From positions 610,923,486-610,987,485 of the forward strand of contig CM053029.1 in the NCBI GenBank assembly GCA_028564925.1: DNA of 64,000 bases. The letters run 5' to 3'. Numbering within the stretch: the stretch's first letter is position 1; each line of letters opens with the position of its first letter. The DNA is from Lithobates sylvaticus (Eukaryota; Chordata; Amphibia; Anura; Ranidae). Below are positions 55,059-64,000 of this stretch, one piece after another. Under the pieces are notes generated by a model. That model did not search any database. It was given only the letters and a program-made list of their open reading frames with translations, and was not told the DNA's origin. Position numbers and translations under genes: made by a program.

Positions 55059-55697
55059 TATGAGTTTCCGGCGTTTGTAGGAGCCTTTTCTGCTCTCCGT
55101 TGTTTCCTGATACTCGAGCTCTGCGCTGACATTTCCAGTTTTTGTGCGGAAAAACCTTCCACCGCGTCAAGTCTCTTCACAGCACTTTTAGTAATTGCTT
55201 TGGCCTTCTTTGGCAGCCGTGCCATGAGATGGAACACATTGCCCATTGAATGCAGAGCTCGATCTCAGCGCCTTCCATCGCATTTATTCCTTACAAACAG
55301 GGAACATGACGAATCTGGTTATTCTTCTCATGGGGTGTATAATAGATACCACACGTTCCCTAATTTGCTGTTCTATTGTACGCCGATTCTTTACATAAAG
55401 CTTCCAGGAGCCAAGTGAGCTTGTGTTCGCCTGGCACCTACACCCGCTGTCAGCTGGTTGCTCATTGAAACTTTAAACAAGTGGCATGTCAGAGCCACGT
55501 GAATTATTTCCATGCCGGAGTGATCGGAGGAAAAAATATTTAAGTCACTTACATCATTATTCAGTTAACAGTTAAAAATAAATATTAAAGCCGTCTTCAC
55601 AGAATGCTTTGCAAATGCTGCTAATCGGGCATAGCGAGATGGTCTCACTTTGTAATCGCTAAATCCACGGACCACTGCCTCACCATTTAAAACAGCA
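55059..55697. other. Unrecognised DNA
   Basis: A 136-codon ORF (55008-55418) starts inside the MITE and matches nothing I recognise; judged chance. Confidence 0.4.
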
Positions 55698-55701
55698 TTA
55701 A

Positions 55702-56769
55702 CCACTTCCCAACCGGCGCACGGCGATGTACGTTGGCAGAATGGCACGGACAGGCAAAAGGGCATAGACATGTGCGATAAGTTTCGTACGAATCGGAAAT
55801 TCGTACGAATTTTTCGAAATTCGTACATTCATACGAATCCGAATTACAAATTTTTACGAATACAAATTCTGTACGAATTTCGGATCCAAATTATCCGAAT
55901 CCAAACTACCAAATGATGAATTTTAAGTAATATGAAAGAAATTATAGGGGATATAACGAATGATTCGAATGAATTCGAGATTCAGTATAACGAATATCGA
56001 CACTCTACGAATAATAACGAATTATCCAAAAACGTATTAACGTTACATAACACAAGTCTATTGTTCACCAATCACTCAGAGGAAGTCCGAAATACGAAAT
56101 TTCGTATTCGTAAACGAAATTTCGGATTTCGTACTTCCTCTGAGTGATTGGTGAACAATAGACATTATAGACTTGTGTTAATAAGTTTTCGGATAATTCG
56201 TTATTCGTAGAGTGTCGATATTCGTAACGATTCGTAACGATTCGTAACGATATTAACGATTCGTACGAAATTCGTATTTTGTACGAATCCGAATTAAATT
56301 TCGTACACGAATGACGTTTTTTTTTTTTTTTATACGAAATGGAATGGAACGAAACGAAACTCATTTTTTGGCGGCTCCCATGTCTAAAAGGGCATACAGG
56401 TACATCACTTTAAGATTGCCGCCGTGCCATCGCGATGCGCGCCACCGGCGGCACACACGCGCCATTCAGGACCCCCCGTGAGTCCGGTCGCGGGTCCCGC
56501 AGACTCGATCGCCACGGAAATACCCGCGATCGTCTCACTGGAAGGCTGAACAGGGAGATGCGGAAGTAAACGACATCTCCCCATTCTGCCTACCAACTAG
56601 TGACACTGATCTCTGCTCCCTGTGATTGGAGCAGGGATCAGTTTTCACTAAAACACAGCCACGCCCCCCCCCAGTTAGTAACACGCCCCTAGGAACACTT
56701 AACCCCTACACTGCCACCTAGTGGTTAACCCCTTCACTGCCAGTGTCATTTACACAGGAATCAGTGCAT
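55702..56769. mobile_element. TTAA-flanked frog MITE, copy 2, twice interrupted
   Basis: Starts after TTAA at 55698-55701 with CCACTTCCCAACCGG. Interrupted by the hAT MITE at 55765-56386 and, at its internal TTAA (56770-56773), by copy 3. Its remaining right portion is not seen after copy 3. Confidence 0.75.
55765..56386. mobile_element. Palindromic hAT MITE built of TTCGTA/TACGAA words
   Basis: 622 bp, ends TAGACATGTGCG and CATGTCTA, perfect 8-bp target duplication AAAGGGCA (55757-55764 and 56387-56394). Almost the whole element is one palindrome centred near 56112; arms share TCACTCAGAGGAAGTCCGAA and CGAATATCGACACTCTACGA. Nested repetition of ACGAAT/ATTCGT words within each arm. Confidence 0.9.
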
Positions 56770-56773
56770 TTAA

Positions 56774-57728
56774 CCGCTTCCCGGCCGCCTCCTGCACATA
56801 TACGTCGGCAGAATGGCACGGCTAGGCAAAAGCACGTACAGGTACGTCCCCTTTAATTTCCTAGCCGTGGGGTCGAGCGCGTGCCGCCGCCGGCGCGCTC
56901 GCGACCCGGTCACGAGCTCCGTGACCACGGCCGCGGGACCAGCGGACCCGATCGCCGCTGGTGTCCCGCGATCGGGTCACAGAGCTGAAGAACGGGGAGA
57001 GGTCTGTGTAAACAAACCTCTCCCCGCGCTCCCTACACTGCCTGTCACTGATTGTCTGTTCCCTGTCATCGGGAACAGCCGATCAGTGACGTCAGACGTC
57101 AGCCACGCCCCCTACTGTAAAAAAAAACACACACGTCACAGCCCATAACCCCTCCCCTCCCCCTAGTGGTTAACTCTTTCACTGCCAGTGTCATTTATAC
57201 AGGAATCAATGCATTTAAATAGCACTGATTGCTGTATAAATGACAATGGTCCCAAAAATGTGTCTAAAAAATGTCCGATGTGTCCGCCATAATGTCGCAG
57301 TCACAACAAAAATCACTGATCGCCGCCATTACTAGTAAAAAAAAAAAATTATTAATAAAAAAATGCTATAAAACTATCCCCTATTTTGTAAACGCTATAA
57401 CTTTTGCGCAAACCAATCAATAATCGCTAATTGCGATTTTTTTTTTACCAAAAAAATGTAGATTACGTATCGGCCTAAACTGAGGAAAAAAACTTTTTTT
57501 TATATATTTTTGGGGGATATTTTTTATTATAGCAAAAAGTAAAAGATAATGCGTTTTTTCAAAATTGTCGCTCTTTTTTTGTTTATAGCGCAAAAAATAA
57601 AAACCGCAGGGGCGATCAAATACCGCCAAAAGACATAAAAAAAAAGGACATCAATTTTGTTTGGGAGCCACGTTGCAACATTGTCAGTTAAAACGATGAA
57701 GTGCCGGATCGCAAAAAGTGGTCTGGTC
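56774..57728. mobile_element. TTAA-flanked frog MITE, copy 3, inside copy 2
   Basis: Begins CCGCTTCCCGGCCGCC after TTAA (56770-56773), in inverse orientation to copy 1. Shares CGCTATAACTTTTGCGCAAA and TTATAGCGCAAAAAATAAAA. The right end is eroded where the next element begins. It sits at the CATTTAA motif that copy 2 also contains, so it is a self-insertion into its own family. Confidence 0.8.
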
Positions 57729-57749
57729 TTAAGCCTCTAACACTGCTGC

Positions 57750-58319
57750 GCTAAACAATCACAGCAAAAGCTGTAATAATTGTATCCAATTATTTTGATA
57801 CATGCTTCATAAGTCCATCAACCAAAAAGTTCATGTGGGGGCTAAATCCAGCGGCGTGTGGGAGCTCCCCTAAGGTAATGAACTTACCAGACGCCCTCTG
57901 ACGGAGTGATGACGAAACGCGCCAGGTCATGACCACGCAGCATCCTACTCTGTCCGATCATCTGTCTACTCAGCCCGGGAACACCACTCCACGAGAGAGC
58001 GGGGGGGAAGGACAAAGGATAGTGATGGGAGCTATTGAAATATTGGGGTTCTATATGCCTGCTTTGAATTTTAAACTTGTAAGTGCGCAATTGTAAGGGT
58101 TTTTTTTTTTCTACAAATACATTTTATTGGATTACGCTATGTGCACATTTCTTTTGCTTGTCACGAGCAATAATAGATAGAGAGACGCAGTGCCTGCTGA
58201 CAGAAATTGATTAAACACAAGCTTAATACCTTAGTTTATCTGATGGCGAGACGCAGTCAATTGTATCCAATCAAAATAATTGGATACAATTATTACAGCT
58301 TTTGCTGTGATTGTTTAGC
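57750..58319 (+). mobile_element. Small inverted-repeat element with decayed hammerhead
   Basis: 570 bp bounded by a 50-bp inverted repeat: CTAAACAATCACAGCAAAAG (from 57751) and its complement ending at 58319. The body holds a hammerhead-like core at 57895-57926 on the plus strand. The plan (hammerhead, short inverted end copies, no ORF) echoes the elements at 12425 and 40546. Confidence 0.6.
57895..57926 (+). ncRNA. Decayed hammerhead-like motif
   Basis: CTGACGG (57898-57904), then GAAA (57914-57917), CGCG (57918-57921), CC (57922-57923), AGG (57924-57926) with CCT upstream (57895-57897). The palindromic CGCG is retained, but CUGANGA has G for the last A and UH reads CC, so it should be inactive. 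Stem I is only 3 bp. Confidence 0.45.
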
Positions 58320-58478
58320 ATCGCTAATGATAGAGTGTTCACTGTAGCATATTTTGAGATCATTTATTTATTTTTATAGTGGCTGCCTATGCTGTTCTAA
58401 TTAACATCTTTGGTATTTCATGAGCGCTGGGGGGAGGGGGAGGTACCATTCATTTATGTTTGATTATTTCTCATTGAT

Positions 58479-58519
<41 letters not shown>

Positions 58520-58798
58520 TATAGTATGTATTTAATTATATATATGTGTATATTTTTCATATATTTACATGCCTTTTTTTTGATATTTACTATTTAATAA
58601 TAATTTTTATAATCATAATTTTTAGAAATTTTCATATTTTTTTCTTTTTTTATCATCTGTTTTTTCATTAATTTTTTATTATTTTTTTTTGATTATTATA
58701 ATAATTTTTTTGATGTTATTATATTTATTTATATTTATCAATTTTTTCAACAATTATTATAGTTAACAACCTATTTTCTATATATATATATATATATA
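58320..58798. other. AT-rich low-complexity DNA
   Basis: (TA)n tracts at about 58483-58510 and 58781-58798, otherwise T- and A-rich sequence with no feature. Confidence 0.7.
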
Positions 58799-59326
58799 CA
58801 CCGTATTTATTTGAGTATAAGCTGAGTTTTTCAGCACATTTTGTTGTGCTGAAAATGCCCCCCTCGGCTTATACTTGAGTCAAGCATTTTTCTGCACCAG
58901 AGAATGACATTTTCCGAACCAAATTTGGGGCCCTGTATCTTGGGGCCACTTGGTGCTAGGAACCCCAAGCTTGGGGTTCCTAGCACCAAGTGGCCCCCGA
59001 GATACGGGGCCCAAAGTCGGTCAACTGTGTCCATCGGCAGCAATGTCCTTTCGGGACCCTTTGGGTTCAGAGACCCCAAATTTAGGAAGCTAGGGGGCAT
59101 TTAGGAACCCTTAACTACCGAGTTTGAAGTTCGGGGACCTATGGCTGCAAATGGGCACAGTGAGGCTGCAAATGGGCATTGTTGACCCTCTTTTCCAATT
59201 ACAGTAGCTGCGCATTTCTCACCCTAGGCTTATACTCGAGTCAACACGTTTTCCCAGTTTTTTTGTGGTAAAATTAAGTCCCTCGGCTTATATTTGGATC
59301 GGCTTATACTCAAGTATATACGGTAT
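58799..59326. mobile_element. MITE with CCGTATTTATTTGAGTATAA ends
   Basis: Inverted ends CACCGTATTTATTTGAGTA and GGCTTATACTCAAGTATATACGG, with internal copies of CTCGGCTTATA. An internal inverted repeat lies near 58930-59002 (TTGGGGCC; TGGTGCTAGGAACCCCAAGC with its complement). No clear target duplication. Similar end words occur in the element at 60997. Confidence 0.65.
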
Positions 59327-59477
59327 TAAATATTATTTTTTTATTATAATATATGTTTAAATTATTATACTTTTTTAATAAATGTGCATTTTTTAATCTT
59401 CTAATCAATCAGTGGCTGTATTGATTTACTGTACAATTACTTTGAGATATAGTTGCTTGATAAATTGCGTTGTAAGT

Positions 59478-60197
59478 GAGGGGCGGAGCCGCCCGGCGAC
59501 AGACATGTCCAGCCGAAGCTCCACATGTCAGGACTCCTCGACTGATAAAGACACCCGCACAGCGTGGTAAACTGAAAATAATCTTACCATAAGCCTCCTC
59601 GGTGACCCTGGGATAAATAAAATGGTCTTTTTACCCGAGGTAAAAATAAAACCCGAGGTAAAAAATAAACTAAAGAGTGCCAAGGATACACAGTCTAGAG
59701 GCTCCTGTAAAATGGCGCTGCCTCAGTCCTCACACACAGGCACCTCTCGTGCTGCTAAGCAGATGCTGTTACCTCAGGATGCTTATATTGACTGACTGTG
59801 AATACAAGAAAGACAAACAGATTCCCTACATCCAAATATTTTGAGATAAATTGAAAAAATGTTACAGTAAGCCTTAAAGCAGATCTCCGACTAGATAACT
59901 GGAAGTCTCAAAATCCGTGAGTTAGGCCAGCACACTTTTGACCTAGAAATCAGAGTAGATGACATGGAAAACTAATGCCATGGTAATGAATTTAGAGACT
60001 CTTAAGGAAGAAAACTTTATTCTGCAAACAAGCTTAGAGAACCTTGAAAATAGAGCACGTCGATCAAATCTTCGGAATACCTGAGGCTATGGTTGACCTT
60101 TATTCTACTATGTCCGCACTTTTCCAAGAACTATTACCGTTCAACGTTTGGAGATGGATAGGGTTCATAGAGCTTTAACACCACGCAAACCAGAAGG
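59478..60197 (+). pseudogene. LINE 5' region and ORF1 relic, first part
   Basis: Starts with a GGGGCGGAGCCGCCC leader like the LINE at 35291. Translated in pieces it gives LENLENRARRSNLRIRGIPEA and a VHRAL-like segment, the coiled coil to RRM junction of an L1/Tx1 ORF1 protein. Many frame breaks, a different family from the 35291 LINE. Continues at 62956 beyond an inserted hAT-like element. Confidence 0.7.
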
Positions 60198-60996
60198 TTC
60201 CCCGTCATGGGCGTCCGCAGGTAGGGGCAAGGGGGGGTCAATTGCCCCCCCCCCCAGCAGGGCTGGTGCTTCCTATAGGCAAGTGTGCACAATCAGTTGG
60301 GGGCGCCATGCTGCTGGTCCCAGGGGCGGGAGTCACATACACAACATGGAGTGTCAGGGAGTGATGGTGTTTGCAGCCCCTGAGGTAGCGCGGCCAGAGG
60401 CAGGGAATACAAAGCTCTCCCGCAGCTTGCCTGTTACCTTTCACCTGCTGCCTGGACAGCGTCTGCTAATGCTCAGCCCGACCAGATCACTGATGATTTA
60501 TCTCCCCTCCTCTCCTCCTCCTCGGCTCAGACTGCCGGCTGTGTGTGCTCTGCCTGGACATGTGTGAGAGGTCTAGCGCTCCCTTCTAGATGGGGGGCCC
60601 CAAGAACACCCACCGCACAGGGGGCCCCAGCCTCATCTGAGCTGCTTGGCATGTGCAGCTGTTGTTGGAGTCTCCGGGTGTATGGGGGTGTAATGTATTC
60701 GGGTGTATGGGGGTGTAATGTATCTGTGTGTATCAGGGTGTAATGTATCCGGGTGTATGGGGGTGTAATGTATCTGTGTGTAATGTATCTGTGTATATTG
60801 GGGTGTAATGTATCTGTGTATATCGGGGTGTAATGTATCTGTGTGTATCGGGGTGTAATATATCTGTGTGTATCGGGGTGTAATATATCTGTGTGTATCA
60901 GGGTGTAATGTATCTGTGTATATTGGGGTGTAATGTATCTGTGTGTATGGGGGTGTAATGTATCCGGGTGTATGGGGGGTGTAATGCATCTGTGTA

Positions 60997-61824
60997 CGTA
61001 TTTATCAGCATATAACACGCACTTTTTCCCCCTTAAAATCAGGGAAAATCGTGGGTGCGTGTTATACGCCGATACCCCCCAAAAAAATGACAAAAATAGC
61101 GAGCGGCGCCGAAAAATAGCGCCCCCTGCCGAAAAAGATTGAACCGCCGCCGTAAAAGACCGAGCCGACTGTTCGGCTCCGCTTGGAGTCCCGCCTCCCT
61201 TCGCTCGCTCCTGAAACAGCAGTGAGGCAGGACTCCGAGCGGAGCCGAACAGTAGGCTCGGTCTTTTTCGCCGGCGGTTCGGCCTTTTTCGGCGGCGTAT
61301 GCGCAGTTTGTCTCGCGGCGGGAAATTTTAACGTCAAGGCAAGGCAAATGACGCTGGCAATGCTACAAATTACACTGGGCAAACTACAAATGACGCTGGC
61401 AAGCTGCAAATAACACTGGGCAAGGCTGCAAATGACACTGGGCAAGGCTGCAAAAGACGCTGGGCAAGGCTGCAAAAGACGTTGGACAAGGCTGCAATGA
61501 CGCTGGGCAAGGCTGCAATGATGCTGGGCAAGGCTGCAAAAGACGCTGGGCAAGGCTGCAAAAGACGTTGGACAAGGCTGCAAATGATGCTGGGCAAGGC
61601 TGCAAATGACGCTGGGCAAGGCTGCAAATGACGCTGGGCAAGGCAGCAAATGACGCTGGGCAAGGCTGCAAATGGCGCTGGGCAAGGCTGCAAAAGACGC
61701 TGGGCAAGCTGCAAATGACGCTTAAATGTAAGTTTTTTTTTTCCCCTAAACTTCTCTCCTAAAACTTTTTTTCCTTAAAATTCCCTCCTAAACTTGGGGT
61801 GCGTGTTATACGCCGATAAATACG
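60997..61824. mobile_element. MITE inside the 25-bp satellite
   Basis: Inverted ends CGTATTTATCAGCATATAAC and CGCCGATAAATACG, with further GTGCGTGTTATACGCCGATA near both ends. GTA on both sides (60994-60996; 61825-61827). Contains its own 22-bp minisatellite and a GC-rich inverted block (61140-61290). Confidence 0.78.
61365..61722. repeat. 22-bp minisatellite inside the MITE
   Basis: About 16 units of GCTGGGCAAGGCTGCAAATG plus AC, with AAAGAC and GTTGGAC variants. Confidence 0.88.
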
Positions 61825-62955
61825 GTATATTGGGGTGTAATGTATCTGTGTGTATCGGGGTGTAATGTATCTGTGTATATTGGGGTGTAATGTATTTGTG
61901 TATATTGGGGTGTAATGTATCTGTGTGTATGGGGGTGTAATGTATCTGTGTGTATGTGGGGTGTAATGTATTTGTGTATATTGGGGTGTAATGTATCTGT
62001 GTGTAATGGGGGTGTAATGTATCTGTGTGTATCGGGGTGTAATGTATCTGTGTATATTGGGATGTAATGTATTTGTGTATATTGGGGTGTAATGTATCTG
62101 TGTATATTGGGGTGTAATGTATTTGTGTATATTGGGGTGTAATGTATCCGGGTGTATGGGGGTGTAATGTATCTGGGTGTATGGTGGGTGTAATGTATCT
62201 GTGTGTATGGGGGTGTAATGTATCTGTGTGTATGGGGGTGTAATGTATCCGGGTGTATGGGGGTGTAATGTATCTGTGTATATTGGGTGTAATGTATCGG
62301 TGTGTATGGGGGTGTAATGTATTTGCGTATATTGGGGTGTAATGTATTTGTGTATATTGGGGTGTAATGTATCCGGGTGTATGGGGGTGTAATGTATCCG
62401 GGTGTATGGGGGTGTAATGTATCTGTGTATATTGGGGTGTAATGTATCTGTGTGTATGGGGGTGTAATGTATCTGTGTGTATCGGGGGTGTAATGTATCT
62501 GTGTGTATCGGGGTGTACTATATCCGGGTGTATGGGGGTGTAATGTATTTGTGTATATTGGGGTGTAATGTATCTGTGTGTATGGGGGTGTAATGTATCT
62601 GTGTATATTGGGGTGTAATGTATCTGGGTGTATGGGGGTGTAATGTATCTGTGTGTATGGGGTGTAATGTATCTGTGTATATGGGGGTGTAATGTATCTG
62701 GGTGTATGGGGGTGTAATGTATCTGTGTGTATGGGGGTGTAATGTATCTGTGTGTATCGGGGTGTACTATATCCGGGTGTATGGGGGTGTAATGTATCTG
62801 TGTATATTGGGGTGTAATGTATCTGGGTGTATCTGTACTATGTCTGCACTCTCTGACCGTGATAATGACAGTCGAAAAGGGGCGGAGCATGGGTGACCAT
62901 AAAATGATGCCCCCCCCCCCCTGAAAAAAGTTCTGCGGACGCCCATGTTCCCCCT

Positions 62956-63130
62956 CGTGATATTATTTTGCGAAATTCCACTTCTATCGCACCAGAGAAC
63001 AACCCATGGCTGCAGCTTGATCTTGAGATTCCCTCATCTATCAAGATCATCCTTATCAGCTTTTTGCTGACCTTTCCCCCAATTACTGTGGCTAAACGAT
63101 GTTTACTGAAACCCTTATTTCATAATCTAC
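62956..63130 (+). pseudogene. LINE ORF1 relic, second part
   Basis: Continues the relic at 59478-60197 after the inserted element: the reading CCCCTCGTGATATTATT resembles the PPRDII motif of ORF1 (compare PPRDIICCLVDY in the 35405 protein). Short and degraded. Confidence 0.55.
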
Positions 63131-63140
63131 AGTCGCTCTA

Positions 63141-63366
63141 TCTTTGTTTATAGCGCAAAAAATAAAAACCGCAGAGGTAATCAAATACCACAAAAGGAAA
63201 GCTCTATTTGTGGGTAAAAACATTTTGTTTGGATACAACGTCGCACGACCGCGCAATTGTCTTAACTGACAATTGCGCCGTCGTGTGATGTTGTATCCAA
63301 ACAGTGCCATATCGCAAAAAAATGGCCTGGTCATTAAGGGGGCAAATCCTTCCAGTCCTTAAGTGG
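63141..63366. mobile_element. TTAA-type frog MITE, copy 4, right portion
   Basis: Matches the 57541-57728 part of copy 3 (TTATAGCGCAAAAAATAAAA, CGACCGCGCAATTG) and ends AGTGG before TTAA (63367-63370). Contains a hairpin on CGACCGCGCAATTGTC (63246-63285). The left portion is missing. Confidence 0.75.
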
Positions 63367-63370
63367 TTAA

Positions 63371-63669
63371 ATAGCAGAACACATTAATGTACTGACGTGG
63401 TCTTTCGAACAATTCAGTGGAATTCAGAACTGCAGATGGAACGTTATATTTTTGGATGAAAGGCAAAATACTAAGATCCGTCTCTTCTCAAGGGTTGCAG
63501 AGATGCCCCCCACTATCCTGTCTCCCACCGTTATTTGCCAACGGCAGTGAACAACTCGCTGAATAATTCATTCCGGACGCAGAAGCTCTTTGTTCTCTAA
63601 AGTGGACCTGTTACGCCACCAATTCTTTTTTTGCCGTTTAGAGAAGTCGTTCTCTTTTGTTGTGCGCAC
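63371..63669. other. Unrecognised DNA
   Basis: May be further LINE relic; no motif supports a firm call. Confidence 0.3.
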
Positions 63670-63673
63670 TTAA

Positions 63674-64000
63674 AGTGGGGTTGCGGTCAAAAAACAAAAG
63701 GGGCTTAAAAATCATTAAAAAAATGTAAAAAAAATAATTGGAAAAAAAATAATTTTTTACTCACCTCTAAATGCCTGTTGCTAGGGGGTCCCTCGAAGTC
63801 TGCCACCTTCATTGCCCGGGCAAAACGTCACTTCCCCCCTCGGCGCCGCACAGTCATCTGGGACCTGTCACGTGTCCCAGATGACTGAGCGTCAAATCAT
63901 GGCGCACGGCGCCGCTCGCGCATGCGCAGTGGGTGCCCGGCTGTGAAGCCACAGCCGGGCTCCCACATTAGGAATGTCGGCGCCGTGAGCGGCTCGGGGA
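63674..64000. mobile_element. TTAA-flanked MITE related to 47346, cut by window end
   Basis: TTAA at 63670-63673, then AGTGGGGTTGCGG. Shares with 47346-47847 the A-rich block, TTTTTTACTCACC, GCCTGTTGCTAGG and CGCGCATGCGCAGTGG. Confidence 0.6.

Larger units (their letters stand above)
60670..62832. repeat. 25-bp minisatellite, interrupted
   Basis: About 53 units of GTGTATGGGGGTGTAATGTA plus TCTGT, with ATATTGG, ATCGG and CCGGG variants, excluding the inserted MITE at 60997-61824. On the minus strand it reads as long spurious ORFs of THRYITP repeats. Confidence 0.9.
60206..62947. mobile_element. hAT-like element inserted in the LINE ORF1 relic
   Basis: Ends CATGGGCGTCCGCAG and CTGCGGACGCCCATG, 15 bp and perfect. 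Flanks TTCCCCGT (60198-60205) and TTCCCCCT (62948-62955), 8 bp with one mismatch. The interior holds a 25-bp satellite that hosts another MITE. C runs adjoin both ends (60244-60255; 62910-62922). Confidence 0.82.

Noticed and set aside
55008-55418. A 136-codon ORF with an FFGSRAMRWNTLP segment
   Set aside because: Starts inside a MITE, lacks a recognisable domain, and no splice-site pattern supports an exon.
61775-62890. A 371-codon minus-strand ORF of THRYITP repeats
   Set aside because: Translation of the 25-bp satellite; no composition or domain of a real protein.

Overview
The window is repeat-dense vertebrate DNA with one run of Ns at 33082-33564. The repertoire fits an anuran amphibian, probably a true frog (Ranidae): an L1/Tx1-type LINE with two ORFs, BED-finger hAT transposons, Tc1 elements, many short inverted-repeat elements, and elements carrying hammerhead-ribozyme motifs. 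The organism is inferred from repeat style, not proven. I see no convincing host gene, tRNA or rRNA; every protein-like region belongs to a transposon.

Layout. 1-9502 is most of a long hAT transposon (transposase on the minus strand) with a minisatellite on each side of the transposase. 9503-12424 is mostly unrecognised DNA and minisatellites. 12425-14702 is a non-coding element with identical 427-bp direct repeats, each holding a minus-strand hammerhead motif. 16095-18611 holds a Harbinger-type MITE abutting a Tc1 element whose transposase has been swollen by a 29-bp minisatellite. 18724-20090 and 21242-23663 are two non-autonomous relatives of the first hAT; the second carries a nested palindrome with a divergent gene-like cassette. 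24240-26024 is minisatellite. 26025 to the gap is a second long hAT copy. After the gap come a Tc1 element (33584-35235) and a nearly whole LINE (35291-47000) with a perfect 15-bp target duplication. The LINE's reverse transcriptase is split by a 3.5-kb near-perfect palindrome (40546-44031) with one hammerhead motif per arm. 47016-58320 is a mosaic of nested MITEs, several with exact 8-bp (hAT), TA (Tc1/mariner) or TTAA target duplications. 58799-64000 contains a LINE ORF1 relic split by a hAT-like element that itself holds satellite and another MITE.

How it works together. These are layers of selfish DNA, not a pathway. Three themes recur: (1) type I hammerhead motifs with a very short palindromic stem III in two unrelated sequence backgrounds, with compensating stem changes, plus a decayed third example; (2) transposons that carry or give birth to minisatellites; (3) large palindromes inside transposons, one with a symmetric divergent promoter, micro-ORF and poly(A)-signal cassette. 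Nested target duplications allow insertions to be ordered in time.
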